DNA of 64,000 bases from Icerya purchasi (Eukaryota > Arthropoda > Insecta > Hemiptera > Monophlebidae): the NCBI GenBank assembly GCA_039619475.1, contig CM077116.1, positions 28,283,191 to 28,347,190 of the forward strand, given 5' to 3'. Numbering within the stretch: position 1 is the stretch's first letter; every line of letters starts with the position of its first letter. The notes beneath the pieces were generated by a model. That model was not told the origin of the DNA and did no database searches. It saw only the letters and a program-made list of their open reading frames with translations. Shown one piece after another: positions 1-11,438 of this stretch. A program made the position numbers and the translations under genes.

Positions 1-1385
1 CCTACACTCAGAAGAAGCTTCCTCTGAATTTTTAAAATTTTATTCATAGCAGAAATAGAGATATTTGTAATATAAATACTTGAGCAGTAATTAAAAATCG
101 TATGAATAGCACCATTATACATTATCACTCTGTTGTTATAGTTAACACCGCCTAAGTTAGGCTGAATTTTTAATAGCATATAAAAGATTTTGTTCGCCTC
201 ATCTGTTATGTAGTTTGCATGTTTACTAAATTTGAACTTATGATCCATTATTACTCCGAGGTATTTAAAATTCTTTACAATTGGAATGGGTTTATCATAT
301 AAAAAGTTAAGTATGCTAAGTTTGTTAATCACCTGCGTGGTATTCTTGTTACCAGTAACCATCATTTTTGTCTTTTCAACTGAAAATTCGAGACCACAGT
401 GAAGAAAAAGCTTTTCCAAGGTTTTACAGATAACTCTAACGTCATCAGCTTCCGTTGCGTTTTTCAGTTTAACGACGGAGCATAAATCATCAGCGAAGCT
501 GATAAATTCTGTATCGTAATTATAGCGCGAACAAAAGATTTCCATCTGTTTATGAAAATATGAGTATAATACGTTCCAGAGTGTTGGTCCGAGGACCGAA
601 CCCTGAGGCACTCCGCGTGATATACTGCGCTCGATAATAAAACCTTCGGATTTGATCACCGCAGTTCTGTTTTTTAGATAATCGTAAATTACTTTAATTA
701 AATCAGGATTAACTTTATGAGATTTTAGAATTTCAATTATTGTCGAATGTTTATCAAATGCGCCTTTTACACCAAAAGTAATGACAACAGTGAATAAATT
801 TTTGGTTTGCGCTAATTGAATAATATCATAGAGTTTTCTAACAGCCATTTCTGATGAACGCGAACGTCTCTAGACCCGAACTGGTTATTACTTAAGATTT
901 GTTTAGTTTCAGTTACGTTAATTACTTTTTCAAATACTTTACCACAATACAGTTTAATAGTGCTACAGATAGCCGTTTAGCAGGGAAAGATCCCTTTTTT
1001 CGGTTTATTAATTAATTTAATTTCTCCCATTTTCCATAAATCAGGAAACACATTTGCAACAGAAGGCGTTTTTCAAAAAGTGTTCGAAAAATTGTTGGGT
1101 GTTTTGCATGAATCATTTTAAGCAGCACTACGTTAGAAATGTTATCTGATGCGGAAGCCTCGCGTGTATTAATCGAATTAATAATTAAATTTAGGTCATC
1201 GGAACCAATAGCAGCATCATATTTATCATTTACGTTAGGTGTATAATCTGTCAAATAATCGAATTTATCCTTCTTCCTGGGAAAGAAGTAATCAAGGAGA
1301 GCTGCACATTTCTCTTTTTGTTTAGTTAATATTACATCATTTACTTTAATAGCTGGAAAGTCTACACAAGTGTTATCGTAAATTG
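1..1385 (-). pseudogene. R1-clade LINE ORF2 fragment (reverse transcriptase)
   Basis: Minus-strand translation gives an ordered reverse transcriptase. A linker (ALLDYFFPRK) is followed by a palm entry near 1012-1254 (IHAKHPTIFRTLF). Next come FGVKGAFD near 750, corresponding to the first catalytic Asp block typical of the R1 clade, then RGVPQGSVLGP near 600 and FADD near 500, then KTKMMVTGN and KYLGVIMDH. The protein would copy element RNA at the nicked target site. It is broken: separate frames are needed around 860-1010, and a one-base slip near base 25 turns the expected thumb motif KIQRKLLL out of frame, giving a stop at 8-10. The 3' part lies outside the window and the 5' end fades at about 1385. 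Clade assignment rests on the GAFD and thumb motifs and is fairly secure. Confidence 0.8.
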
Positions 1386-1795
1386 GCCGATGAAAAAAAT
1401 AGGCACTGCTTTTTCAAACAGTGTGAACTAGTGTCAGCATTGAGTGTGCTGTGTATCTAGACACCGGATGATCCACATGAGTTCAATATGGATACGTATC
1501 CGGTATTTCTCGAACCTGCGATTTAGTTCTAGATCCGTATCCGAAGAAGTGACTAAATTACCCATCACCAGTGGCGAGTGCAAAATACCCAAATTCATTT
1601 ATATAAGACAAATTGATCAAAACTTCATTTCTGGGTGAAGCGGACACCGCGGAGAAGAGACGAGGGAAAAACGAAAAAGTGACGGAGGGAGAAAGATATG
1701 ACCGAAACGAAGACGAAATATGGCAGTGATCAGGGGACGATAAAGAAAAGGAAATTTTGTGAGTGACACTCGAACGGAACATGTATTAAAACTGC
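1386..1795. other. Unassigned spacer
   Basis: No coding motif is visible between the R1-like LINE and the next LINE. The stretch 1630-1760 is purine-rich on the plus strand and could be a decayed 5' UTR, but nothing proves it. Confidence 0.4.
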
Positions 1796-3568
1796 TTCTT
1801 TGTTAACAAACCCTTCTTCCTTATTTTTCACTGACGACATCCTCATTTACTCTACCCATCGTAGCATCTCCGCCGCTAATTCCCAGCTGCAACGTTACTT
1901 AACAATTTTGGAAAGCGCTTCATTTAATATTCATCTTTCGATCTCTCCAACCAAATCCTCTACTGTTGTCTTTACTCTTCGTCCTTTTGACCCTTCCTTG
2001 GTTGGTCTCTCCTTAAATAGTAGTCCGATTCCCCTTGATAACCATTTCCGTTACTTGGGAGTATTTTTGGATGGTCGTCTTTCGTTTCACAAGCATATTA
2101 ACCATATATACGTGTCATCACTAAAAAGGCACAACCTTATTAAGTTCCTTTCACATACGAACTGGGGAGGTGATCCGTACATCTTGCTCATGTTCTACAA
2201 ATCCTGTATCTGCTCTATTCTGGATTATTGCTGTTTTATTTATGGTAACTTTTCCAGGTCCTTGCTCTCCAAGCTCGATCGCGTTCAAAATACTTGCTTC
2301 CGTCTCTGTTTCGGAGCTCGGAAATTTTCTCCTATCCTTGCTATTCAAGCTGAAACCCACATTCCTCCACTCTTTATTCGGCGTTCCTATTTAGGTTACC
2401 GCTTCCTCATTAAACGTCTGCCTATCTCCTCTTTCTCATATTCTTTCTTATTCGATCATTCTACGGAATTGGTGATTTTGTGTCAATAAAACATAAATTC
2501 TGTCTCTTATTTCTACTCAACTCCTTCAATTTTTACCATACATTTACATTCACGATAAGCTCCTATATTTTTCTTTCAACTTTTCCTCCTTTCTTCATCC
2601 AATTAATCGCTTTTATTCTCCTGTTCCCCCTCGAGACCCGTTCTACACCATGCCGTTAGATCGGAATTTTCACAAACTTTAAACTCCCGCTTTTCTAACC
2701 ACGTTATAATCTAACACGGACGGTTTCAATAGCCCAAGTGGAGTTGGCACAGCTTTTCTTTGTCTTTTTTTAAATCACTCTAGTCCTTTATGTACCGAGC
2801 CTATTGCACTTTTCGTCATCAGATCTTCGAAGGTCTCTCGTAATATCCTTATTCTATCAGACTCTTAAAGCGTGCTGTAGGCTGTTGCATCTCCTTTGCC
2901 TTCCCACTCTACCGATTACGTAGTCCTTTTTATACGTTCCTTGATCCATGATCTCTTCCTGTCATCCAGATTGATTTCCTTTGGATCCCTAGTTACTCCG
3001 GAATAGAAGGAAATGAGTTAGTTGACTCATTAGCCCGGCGAGCTTCTTCTTCCGGTAGGTTTCTTACTACATTTCCATCCATCAATATTAAGTTTTCGTC
3101 CTCTGCGGCGCATTACTATTTTCTAACCCGGATTCTTTTTAATTGTCCAGTGAGCCTTCTCTTCCTCTCTGCTCCTGGTTTCTTGACTTCCCTTTTATGC
3201 GTCGCTCTAGCATCTCGGCGATATGACACCTCCGCTTTGGACAAAGCTTGCTTCCTTCGTTGCTTTTCCGATTCTCTCTCGCGCCATCTCCACATTGTCC
3301 TTTGCATCCTCCTAACAGCCACTTTGTATGTGATCCTGATCACATAATGTTCGAATGCTCATCACTTTCATCTGAACAATTTTCCTTGCTCTCCTCTCTC
3401 TTATCAAGCAATGTTCCTACTCCCTATTGCGCAGCATTTATTCCCCTTCCTTCATTCTTGTTGAATATTTCACGTCGCATAAAAATCTGATTTTTTTTTT
3501 TTACTCCCATTTCTTGGGCTAATGTCCTTGCTGACAAACTCAAATAATAATAATAATAATAATAATAA
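1796..3568 (+). pseudogene. LINE ORF2 3' half: RT, RNase H and CCHC tail (I/Jockey-like group)
   Basis: The first 229 codons (1800-2489) begin inside the RT active site (FTDD in place of FADD) and run through RYLGVFLDGRLSF and the thumb (SKLDRVQNTCFRLCFGA). Shifted frames after 2700 give RNase H pieces: a PSGVGTAFL strand, ILSDS near 2845, and LWIPSYSGIEGNELVDSLAR near 2980-3045. The usual C-terminal zinc-binding tail follows (SPHCPLHPP...CDPDHIMFECSSLS, about 3280-3370) and a stop at 3488. RNase H after RT is known from I- and Jockey-superfamily LINEs. The element is 5'-truncated at the RT active site and carries several frameshifts. Two more copies of its tail lie at 26787-27100 and 38487-38774 on the minus strand. 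Confidence 0.75.
3544..3567 (+). repeat. (AAT)n tail of the RNase H LINE
   Basis: A run of AAT repeats follows the LINE coding end and directly abuts a different LINE. This fits a retrotransposon 3' tail and marks the insertion junction. Confidence 0.6.
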
Positions 3569-4315
3569 AAAGATATGCTAAAGTTTAATAGATTCCAAAA
3601 AGTTTTTACGAGCATACACAGAATATCATAGCAATCAAATTAATTAAAACTTACGAAACAATAGATTATACAAATGCATTAGTTGTAGCGGGAATATTAC
3701 CTTTATACTTTGAAATAGAAAAACATATATCAATATTTTTGCAATCAAAAATGAATTAAAGGTAGAACAAACCTTCGAAAATATCACATATACAAATAAT
3801 AGATATGTAGTAGAGAATATAATTTTAACAGCTGACAATTCAAAAAATATATCAGTGAACAATATATAGAAAAGTTTGAAACGGTGTGGATAGGTCATAA
3901 TTCCAACCATTAAATAACACGTACTATACTTCAAACTTTTAAAATGTACAGTTTATATCAGGACATGGAAATTTCAAAATATATTTCAAAAGATTTAATA
4001 TAGCGGAAACTGAAAATTGCACTAGATGCAACGAGCAGGAACTACATCCTGAGTGGATGCAACATTCTAAATATAGAGATAGCGGAAGACTGTGGTGAAT
4101 TGGTGCCGGAAAAAATGAATATTTCCAATAAATTAACCAAAAAGGAATTGGAATGCAGGAAGTCCAATATTAATTTATATTAATATTATAGTATTTTAAG
4201 ATAAGATAAAATGTGGAGTGGAGGAATCCAAAACTTAATTGGATGGTTTCCACCGCTGACCACATTAAATTTTACATGTAAAATAACATAATAATAATAA
4301 TAAAAAAAAAAACAA
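3568..4315 (+). pseudogene. R1-clade LINE ORF2 C-terminal fragment and 3' UTR
   Basis: Plus-strand frames give, in order, a degenerate thumb motif (FNRFQKVF), then TNALVVAGILPLYFEIEKH, which matches the post-RT helix conserved in R1-type LINEs. SGHGNFKIYFKRFNIAE and the cysteine cluster CTRCNEQE follow at about 3955-4045, the C-terminal CCHC-type region of this clade. Several in-frame stops and frame changes make it a pseudogene. An AAT/A-rich tail at 4290-4315 closes the element. The fragment starts exactly where the (AAT)n tail of the upstream LINE stops, so the upstream LINE probably inserted into it or next to it. Confidence 0.7.
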
Positions 4316-5740
4316 ACTAATCGGAGTTTTTCGAATGCGCAAGTCCTGTTTATTCTGAAAATTAGGGTTCGGGCTGAGGGATTGTGCAGGTGTTTCTATG
4401 ACATGCAGACGCACTTCGGGTCATTGACTTGGTAAAATATATACGCATATTCACCATTCACATTAGCACTTTTCACCAGATTGCTCTTTGAAATATTCGT
4501 GTTGCTGTGATAATGGTGTCAATAAAAACTGATTCGCTGACGGCCGAAATACACTTGCATGAACCATTACGTTTCTACCACCGTATATAATAGCGCGTTT
4601 TAATTTGCTTTCATGTCTTGATTTGCCTTCTTGCGGACCATAACTTTATAGTTGCAACCAAAAATGTTCACTTTACGCTGACCATAAGGTGACTCCAAAA
4701 TCATTCTTCCATTAATAAACGTTTGTTTTCGCGCTATTCATTCACTCTGCGCTTCTTTTTCGGAGCCCTTTTAACTGAAAACCCAAAGGATTACATCGAG
4801 TATGTACGCGTTACTTTTATCACGAAATTTTTACTATATAATGAAATATAAAAATGGAAAAAAAAAGGAGTTCTAAATTTTGAGAATTAAATTCCATATT
4901 ATTTTAAAGGCAGCAAATATTTTTGGAAAAAGGAAATTGCCCATGTTTTATAATGCAAAGTTTTCTCAATTTTTTTCATTCTGACATTGATTCGCTTTTT
5001 TTTTTTTTTTTTATTTTAAAAATAAGCTGTGTCTCACAGGGCAAAAATGTCCGTTGTGTCGGTGCCCAACACTGTTATCAACGTTTATTAAACAAAGATA
5101 CAAATTACAAAAATTACAACTATTTTAACTTATTCCATAAATAACAATAGGAATAAACCTAACATAATACTTAAGTAAGAGTATATAACAATACATAACA
5201 TATCGCGTAATATGCATCTGTACACCGGTACATGCAGGCAGCTTAATATTTCCAGATTGAAAAACATGATCCTCTGAGAGAAACTTAAAAACCAGGAGGG
5301 ACATGCTCAAGTCAAAACCAAAATCCATAAATAAAGAAGCATTAAAGAGTAGCGACATATAGAACGTAACATGATCTTCAATCTTTGCACCATTCTTTCA
5401 GCTATTCTTGCACCTTCTTTTTCCACACACCAGTTTTTTTTTTCCTGTAGTATATCATTCGAGATTGTACTTATTAATTTGTTACCTTTATAGCACGATC
5501 TCTAATTATTTTTAATCGATCTGGTTCGTATCAAACAAAAAAAAAAGAAAAAAAGGGCAATATTCATTGATTGAGTGCAGCAGCATAGTCAAGAGAATTA
5601 GGAGATTTTAATACCACGAAAATGTAGGAAAATAATTTCTTCTATAAAAAAAAAGTTCATTCAACAGGTTTTTTTTTTTTATTTTTACTTTTATTAGTCA
5701 TAATCTTATAATACGACCAACAATTTTGGAATTTTTCGAA
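4316..5740. other. Unassigned AT-rich stretch
   Basis: No domain is recognised. T and A homopolymers occur at about 5000, 5540, 5646 and 5670. Short open frames here carry no family motif. Confidence 0.4.
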
Positions 5741-6290
5741 ACGGCCGTAATGATTTTGATGAAATTCACGAAATACAGATTGTTTTTAGGGGTTTAAATA
5801 AAATGATTGGCAAAGGTCCTATCATCGAGAAAATTCTACGAAACGAGCAATTTTAAAACGGGGAGTCGAGCGGAGTTTTAGGATTCCGTACGCATATAAC
5901 GTACCGAATCCTAATAAGATGTTTCAGAAGCGACAAAAATATTCAATTGAAATATCCGATAACTCGCGAACAGTTTAACTTATTAATTTCAAAATCTGAA
6001 AGATAAATTACAATCAAAATTCTCTTTAAAACAATCTATAACTTTAAGCTAACCGATTACCCTGGGCGGTAAAAAACCCCCAAAACCGTTAAGAATATAT
6101 AATAATACGGTACTTAAAACGACCTCAAAAATCACCCTTAAAAAATCATATCTCATCACCAGATAAACCTTTAAAGGAGAAATTCAAAATATGAAATAAA
6201 ATGCAGAAGTCCTTTCATAAAAACCAAAAATTACTGTAAAACGAATATTTAAACCTTCATTTTAGGCCAAAAACAGCAAAAAAAGGAAAA
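5741..6290 (+). repeat. Dispersed repeat, longest of three copies (possible Helitron-like)
   Basis: The second half (5870-6290) is clearly homologous, in inverse orientation, to 24905-25312. Shared landmarks include GATTACCCTGGGCG, CTCAAAAAT.CCCTTAAAAA and CACCAGATAA. The first half (5741-5862) is homologous, also inverted, to 42800-42920, sharing AAAATTCTACGAAACGAGC and GATGAAATTCACGAA-type blocks. A hairpin with 12-base arms and one mismatch lies at 5880-5891/5901-5912 and is conserved in position in the 25.3 kb copy. No open frame supports coding. Helitron membership is a guess from the GATTTTGATGAAATT block. Confidence 0.7.
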
Positions 6291-6590
6291 GGATGTTCAC
6301 GTAAGTATTAGTCCGAGTAAAAAACGTTGGAGAATTCAAAACATATTTCAAACATACGCATAAAGCACCACTTCGTAGGAAAAATATAGCCAATCTTACA
6401 ACTTCATATTCAGACCCTTGGGCCGCCGAAAGGTCAAAAATTAAAAAAAAAATGATTGAGAGATCGATATTTGTCGGGTACGAAACCATATTTCATTTCC
6501 CTAACGAAACTTTCAAAGTTAACGAATAGTTCAAAAAAGTGCGAGAAGTGATATGTAGTTTTTCTTTTGCGACGCGGGTATATTATAGTG
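6262..6590 (+). repeat. Local repeat unit, copy 1
   Basis: The end of this stretch (about 6450-6560) shares a recognisable block with copies 2 and 3: a GATCGATATTTG-like word, then GGAACGAAAC..TATTTCATTTCC, then TAACGAAACTTT, then AAAAAGTGCGA. Copies are diverged but keep the order. Confidence 0.55.
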
Positions 6591-7375
6591 TAACGAACCA
6601 AATAGGCTGGTTCTTTTAATTTAAATATTATATGTATATAGGGAAAATGTGAATTGTGAATAGTTTGCGTGCGTATTTTAAGTTAGGTTAGCGATGTGTG
6701 TATGTACTGAGTTCGGAAATATGGAATTTTTTTGCTGCATAATCGCGGTTTGCATCAGAGGAATTCCGACCAATCCGGACAAAATGGCTGAGACGTAAGC
6801 CGGTGTGTGTGTGCGTGTGTGCTTGTGTCAGTAATAAAAGCGAGTGTGAATGACGTCACGGTGTGTGTCGAGGCTTGCGATTAAATATTAGTAATTGAAA
6901 AAAGATATCGGACATCAGCCGAGCGATTGATCGGAAATTTCGCATTAGAAGCGATGGCTAGACAATTTCTCGGCAGCGCAAATTATTGCATATAAATAGA
7001 TTCGTCGTTCGATGCCGCGGGCGTCGTGATTGATCGGTAATCATTTGGTCGTATGTTGTATTTAAAACTAGTCAGGTAGAATCACGGCGATACCGGAAAT
7101 ATGGATTATTTCTTTTTATTTTATTAAATTTCGTTTTCTTCGCTCTTCCGGTTTTAAGTCTAGTCCTCGTGGTTCGTAGTAGACGTATAGAGCAAGGGAC
7201 ACTGTGGATCGCTCTGTGGTGAGTAGGAAAGACTTCCCTTTTCTCCTTTTTGTTTTTCGTGTTTTGTTCCTTCCTTTTTTTTAATTTTGAAGAATTGTTT
7301 CAACGAGTTTAAATCTAAGAAGGCAGAAACCATAAGAATAGCTAAAAATTTAGAACAAAGAAAAAAAAATTGCAC
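6591..7375 (+). promoter_or_regulatory. Possible promoter-like segment (CRE and TATA words)
   Basis: This stretch between two copies of the local repeat is less AT-rich. It contains a perfect CRE palindrome TGACGTCA at 6851-6858 and TATAAATA at 6991-6998, a plausible spacing for an upstream element and a core promoter, with a TGTAACG start at about 6589 reminiscent of some LTRs. No second LTR, primer-binding site or downstream gene is visible, so this is only a weak candidate for a promoter or solo LTR. Confidence 0.2.
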
Positions 7376-7640
7376 ATTCCCGTATACTTCTCTAGTTTAG
7401 AACGTCCGGGTTTCCAACTTTAAAATTTTGGCGCTCGGAACGCTATAAGTTCGAAAATTTTGAAAAAAAATTTTTTTTTCCGGGCATGATGATTTATTGT
7501 TAGAAGGATCGATATTTGACGGGAACGGAACCGTAAGTCATTTCCTTAACGGAACTTTTGCAGTTGACGAAAAGTTCAAAAAAGCGCGAAAGATGACATA
7601 CCTCCTTTCCTTGACGACGTAAGTATCACACTTAAAAATG
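7376..7640 (+). repeat. Local repeat unit, copy 2
   Basis: This starts with TTCCCGTATA..TTCTCTAG, then GTCCGGGTTT.CAACTT, a poly-A/T stretch, AAGGATCGATATTTGACGGG, the GGAACGGAACCGTA block and AAAAAAGCGCGAAAG. The same order recurs in copy 3, which follows almost at once (about 290 bp period). Confidence 0.65.
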
Positions 7641-7659
7641 TTGAACAAGGTTAAAAATA

Positions 7660-7915
7660 TGTACATTCCCGTATATTTTTCTAGTCCGGGTTTTCAACTT
7701 CAAAAAATTAGACCCTGCCGGGGCGCGTGGAATACTCGAAATTTTTGGGAAAATTTTTTTTTCTCGAGCACGTGATATATCGATTGAGAGATCATACTAT
7801 TTGATTAGAGCGAAACGGTATTTCATTTTTTTAACGAAATTCTCGATATGGCGATAATAATTTCAAAAAATCGCAAAAAACTATGTTCCTCTTCTTCTTT
7901 GCAGCGGAAATATCA
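7660..7915 (+). repeat. Local repeat unit, copy 3
   Basis: TTCCCGTATATTTTTCTAG, GTCCGGGTTTTCAACTT, an A/T tract, GATTGAGAGATC and CGAAACGGTATTTCATT follow in the same order as copies 1 and 2. The GATTGAGAGATC word matches copy 1 better than copy 2. Confidence 0.65.
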
Positions 7916-9119
7916 AATTCCTTCTCTTTGAATCTAGTACATTATGTGAATCTAAAAATTATAGTTATCGTTAACATACGGAATCCTCAGCGTATGAAAC
8001 ATCATGCTTGCCGAGGGGGACAGAAATTATTCCTTCTTCCGCACCCGATAATGAATGTCGAGATGTTTAGAATCTTTTTCAACGTTGATACACTGAAACA
8101 CGGCCGTAGTTTAATATTCAAACTCCGCAAAGCAGTCACATTAATAACTGTTAGATGAACTGAATATAGTCATCTTCCAAGACATGGCGAATGAGAAGGG
8201 GGAATGCAACGAAGACATTTTCATATAATTTTGACCAAAAAAAAAAAAAAAAAAACTCGAATGTGTACGTTTAGGAAATTAAATTATAATCATTACAAGT
8301 ATTAAAATATACAAACTTTTAAAATTCTGGTTACGAATTACTAGTTCAAAAAAAAAAAAAAAAATGCAAAATAAAATGAAAAACGCGCTCCCGTAAACGA
8401 AGTAATTATTAATGTTTTTCATGCGATCCGTTAAGAATCGCAGAAGGTAACATCGGTAGATCAGAAAAGAAATATTTATTATTTTATGTAAAAACACGAG
8501 TGAAACATAAATAAAAACATTTATTGCAATAGGCACGATGTAAGTAGAAAAACAAAAGACAAAAAGTGTAATGCGTCGCCGAGATATCATAGTGAGAGAG
8601 AAAGAAAAAGTTGGGATTACTCACAATAAAACGCATTAGGCGAAACTAAATAAAAATTGTTTTCATAATGCAAAACGAGAATGTAAGTGTACGCAATTTT
8701 AACAAAACATATTTAAATTCAGATAGATTTTAATGTAAAGTAATTACCTTCCAAAAACTTTCGGGTGTTTTGTGAAAATATTCACCATATTTTTTACTAC
8801 TTATTATTTTGGTCATTTTGGCAATATTTGAAATTTTTTACAAGCGTGTGAAATAATGTGATTAACACACTTGACATGGGCATAGAAACTGCGATTACAA
8901 CTTACCGAATTTAATAAATTTAAAGGTTCTAGTAATGGCCGTTAATTTCTTCTACTAAAAAATTACAAGATTTTTCCGACGTTTCTTATTTATTTTTAGG
9001 AATTTTATTTTGTCATCAAATTGTATATATGGAGCGTAGTGTTAGCGAAATTTGGATGATAAATTAAACTGAAAAGGAAAAGGCTGGATGGTGCAGGAAT
9101 GTAGTTTTCGCTGAAAATT
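7916..9119. other. Unassigned stretch
   Basis: No motif is recognised on either strand. A-runs occur at 8238-8255 and 8347-8364. Confidence 0.4.
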
Positions 9120-9480
9120 CTTAGATTAAAATGGACTGAAAAGGTTAAAAATGAAGATGTTCTTAAGAGAGCGACGAAAACTCGCAGTTTATTGAAGAAA
9201 CGTAGAACGATAATGATGGACATATAGTGAGAAATGATGAAATATTAACCAAAATTTTACAAGGAAAAACGAGGAGAACCAGATACAGAGGAAGACCGAG
9301 AAACAGTTTCACGTCGCAAATAATTAAAAATATGAAGTGTACAACATACAACAAATTAGAAGCAACGGCATGGGATAGGATCGAATGGAGAAAACGAACC
9401 AAACAGCTCAGTGATTGATTAATTGATTGATTGATAAGGTTTATTAAATAAATATACTTTAAATGTATACCGTATGTATC
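9120..9480 (+). pseudogene. LINE ORF2 C-terminal fragment
   Basis: Frames spanning 9120-9418 read SWTEKVKNEDVLKRA-like, then NDEILTKILQGK, RYRGRPRNSFTSQIIK and TAWDRIEWRKRTKQLSD before a stop. This matches the C-terminal tail seen in many insect LINEs of the endonuclease-reverse transcriptase type: a short basic GRPR segment, then a WDR-EWR helix. A frame change near 9220 and loss of everything upstream make it a 5'-truncated dead copy. The clade cannot be fixed from this piece. Confidence 0.65.
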
Positions 9481-9906
9481 TAAAGCGGTTTACGGTTATT
9501 TTTATGTAAAAATATACACTAAAAAGTAATGTCGCTCTACAGTAAGGTTTTCTAATATATGTAATTCACTTCTTTCCGTTTCAACAAATGGTATACATTT
9601 TTATATAATACTAATGTATTTATTTCATAAAATAGCAGAAAATTTCTCAACATGTGCATGACAAAATTGTTATCATATAGTTTAAGTCGGCGCAGAAATA
9701 TTTCATTACGGCGCGGGTTTATTATCGGATAATCTTAAATTCACTACAGGTAACATTTTTGTCGGTAAGCTATTTCTTTTCCTACTAATCTAAACGTTTA
9801 CATTATGTATGTAGTTTTCTTTTATGATATGCATAGTCAAAATGTAGTAGTAGGTAAACATTTTGTGAAAAGTTTCTAATGATCAAATTCTTTTTTATTA
9901 AATGAT
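9481..9906. other. Unassigned AT-rich stretch
   Basis: No coding or repeat signal was recognised. Confidence 0.4.
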
Positions 9907-9946
9907 ATTACTTAGAAACGTTTTCGGGCATAGGTAATCAGATAAA
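9907..9946 (-). ncRNA. Hammerhead-ribozyme-like terminal motif (degenerate)
   Basis: On the minus strand the motif reads CTGATTA, a short arm, TATGCCC, GAAA, ACGTTTCTAAGTAA. It shares TATGCCCGAAAACGTT and CTAAGTAA with 63785-63819, where the core is the canonical CTGATGA. Hammerhead ribozymes have CUGANGA, stem II, then GAAA. They are known in the terminal repeats of Penelope-like elements, and Penelope-like coding remnants on the same strand begin at 11110. The core here has one substitution (TTA for TGA), so it is probably inactive. Confidence 0.4.
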
Positions 9947-10855
9947 AAAATGAATAAAAGCACACAAAGTATGGGATTAAAACAGACCTTAAAATCAAAA
10001 GAACCAGAAATTAGGGAGGGAGTCCCACAGGGATGTATTCTGTTACCGTTACTGTTTAATTTTTATTCGGAGCAGATCTTCAAGGAAACATTAGACCAGT
10101 CTAAGAAAGGGATAAATAAAAATAAATGCGATGATAATAAATAACATAAGACATGCGAATCATACGGGGTTATTAGCAGCAAGTGTAGAAGACTTACAAT
10201 ACTTAATAGATAAACTAAACGATGTGTGCCCAATACAACGTTTAAATAGTATGAAATATTTAGCACATCGGATTCTAATAGGACCCTGATTATAAAAAAA
10301 TCCGAATTGAATCCGCAATAAATGCTTTCCAGAAACTGTACTAGAAATCTACCGTTAGTAACTAGATGGCGAATAATTAAGTGTTATGTGCTCCCAGTAC
10401 TGATGTACGGAGTGAAAGACGCTAAAAGAGGAATCGATAAACGGGTTAGATTCAAAATGTGGCAATATAGAAGAATAAATACTGTCGGTGGATAAAGTTT
10501 CTAATAAAGAAGTATTACAGAGAATGAAAAAACATAGAGAATGGCTATGGTAGAGCAAAGGAAAGCAGCATATCGAGGTCATATAATCAGAGGTAATAAG
10601 TACGAGTTATTACAAGTAATCGTACAAGGGGAAATATTGAAGGGAAACAAGACAGAGGAAGAAGAAGAACGGATTGGATTAAAAATATGGACAGAAAAAT
10701 GGTTAAATATTGGAAAAGCATCAGAAGTTTTAATGGTTAAATATTCGAAAAACAAACAGAAGTTTTAAGGACAGCCAACAATTGAGATCTGTATGGTCAT
10801 ATGATCGACAACCTCCTTCGAGGAGAAGGCACCTGAAGAAGAAGAAGAGGAAGTC
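9947..10855 (+). pseudogene. LINE ORF2 RT and C-terminal fragment
   Basis: 9950-10144 reads IREGVPQGCILLPLLFNFYSE, the RT motif around the template grip. The next frame reads INNIRHANHTGLLAASVEDL, where HANH replaces the catalytic YADD, so the active site is lost. Further on are ITRWRIIKCYVLPVLMYG-like and VSNKEVLQRMKK-like words, then AYRGHIIRGNKYELLQVIVQG at 10568-10630 and a TDWIKNMDR tail. The end at about 10790-10855 (RGEGT-like, then GAAGAAGAAGAAGAGG) is typical of this LINE type's 3' terminus. Truncated at its 5' end inside RT, it abuts the hammerhead-like motif of an opposite-strand element. Confidence 0.7.
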
Positions 10856-11109
10856 AATATGGAAAATAGATTATTTTCCATATGGTTTGAATTAACAGCG
10901 TGAATAAAGAAATGTCAAAGAATATAGGCGGGAAATTGTTTTCGTATATTGCGAAGACTAGATAGTTTACAAGAAAAATAACGAACTTTGACGGACGTGT
11001 TAAGAAACGATATAAAAAAAAACGGAAAACAACGCAGGTAAAGATGAGACAATTTAAAAATTTCTTTAAAAGAATAATAAATCTCTTTCTTACTTTTCTT
11101 ATTTATCTT
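10856..11109. other. Unassigned spacer, possibly Penelope-like 3' region
   Basis: No motif is seen. Its position between the Penelope-like coding end and the LINE insertion suggests that it may be the 3' UTR of that element. Confidence 0.3.
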
Positions 11110-11437
11110 CTAAATTTTTATATTGAAAAGGGACTTCTTATTAATTAGAATTTGGCCATTTAATATATTGAGTTTATATTTGTTTATGTAATAGTTTTCA
11201 GCTATGATCATGGTATTTCCTTTATGATATGTAGCTAATACTGTTAAAGTTTTTTCTAATGAATTTGGTTTATGTTTATTTTTTATTAAATGTTCGGTAT
11301 AAATTGATTTTTATTTTCATACATATACATATTGTTATTTTCTTTGTTTATGATATTTATTTTGTTTTTTAAATTAATATTGGTTTTAAATACTATTTTT
11401 TTTCCTCGTTTTTTAAAATAAATTACTTGACTTATAT
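11110..11437 (-). pseudogene. Penelope-like element C-terminal fragment
   Basis: Minus-strand frames read NKHKPNSLEKTLTVLATYHK, then GNTMIIAENYYINKYKLN, then ILNGQILINKKSLFNI and a stop. The spacing (ends of a GIY-YIG region, then an E..YI.KYK..LN..Q helix) resembles the C-terminus of Penelope-like reverse transcriptases. The catalytic GIY and YIG words are not visible, because the Tc1 element inserted at 11438 removes what lay upstream. Similarity is by motif pattern only. Confidence 0.4.
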
Positions 11438-11438
11438 A

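Noticed and set aside
2151..2394. Two short frames overlapping the LINE at 1800-2489
   Set aside because: Shadows of the RT frame.
8279..8590. 103-codon minus-strand frame with hydrophobic runs
   Set aside because: AT-rich low-complexity frame with homopolymer-derived Phe run; no motif.
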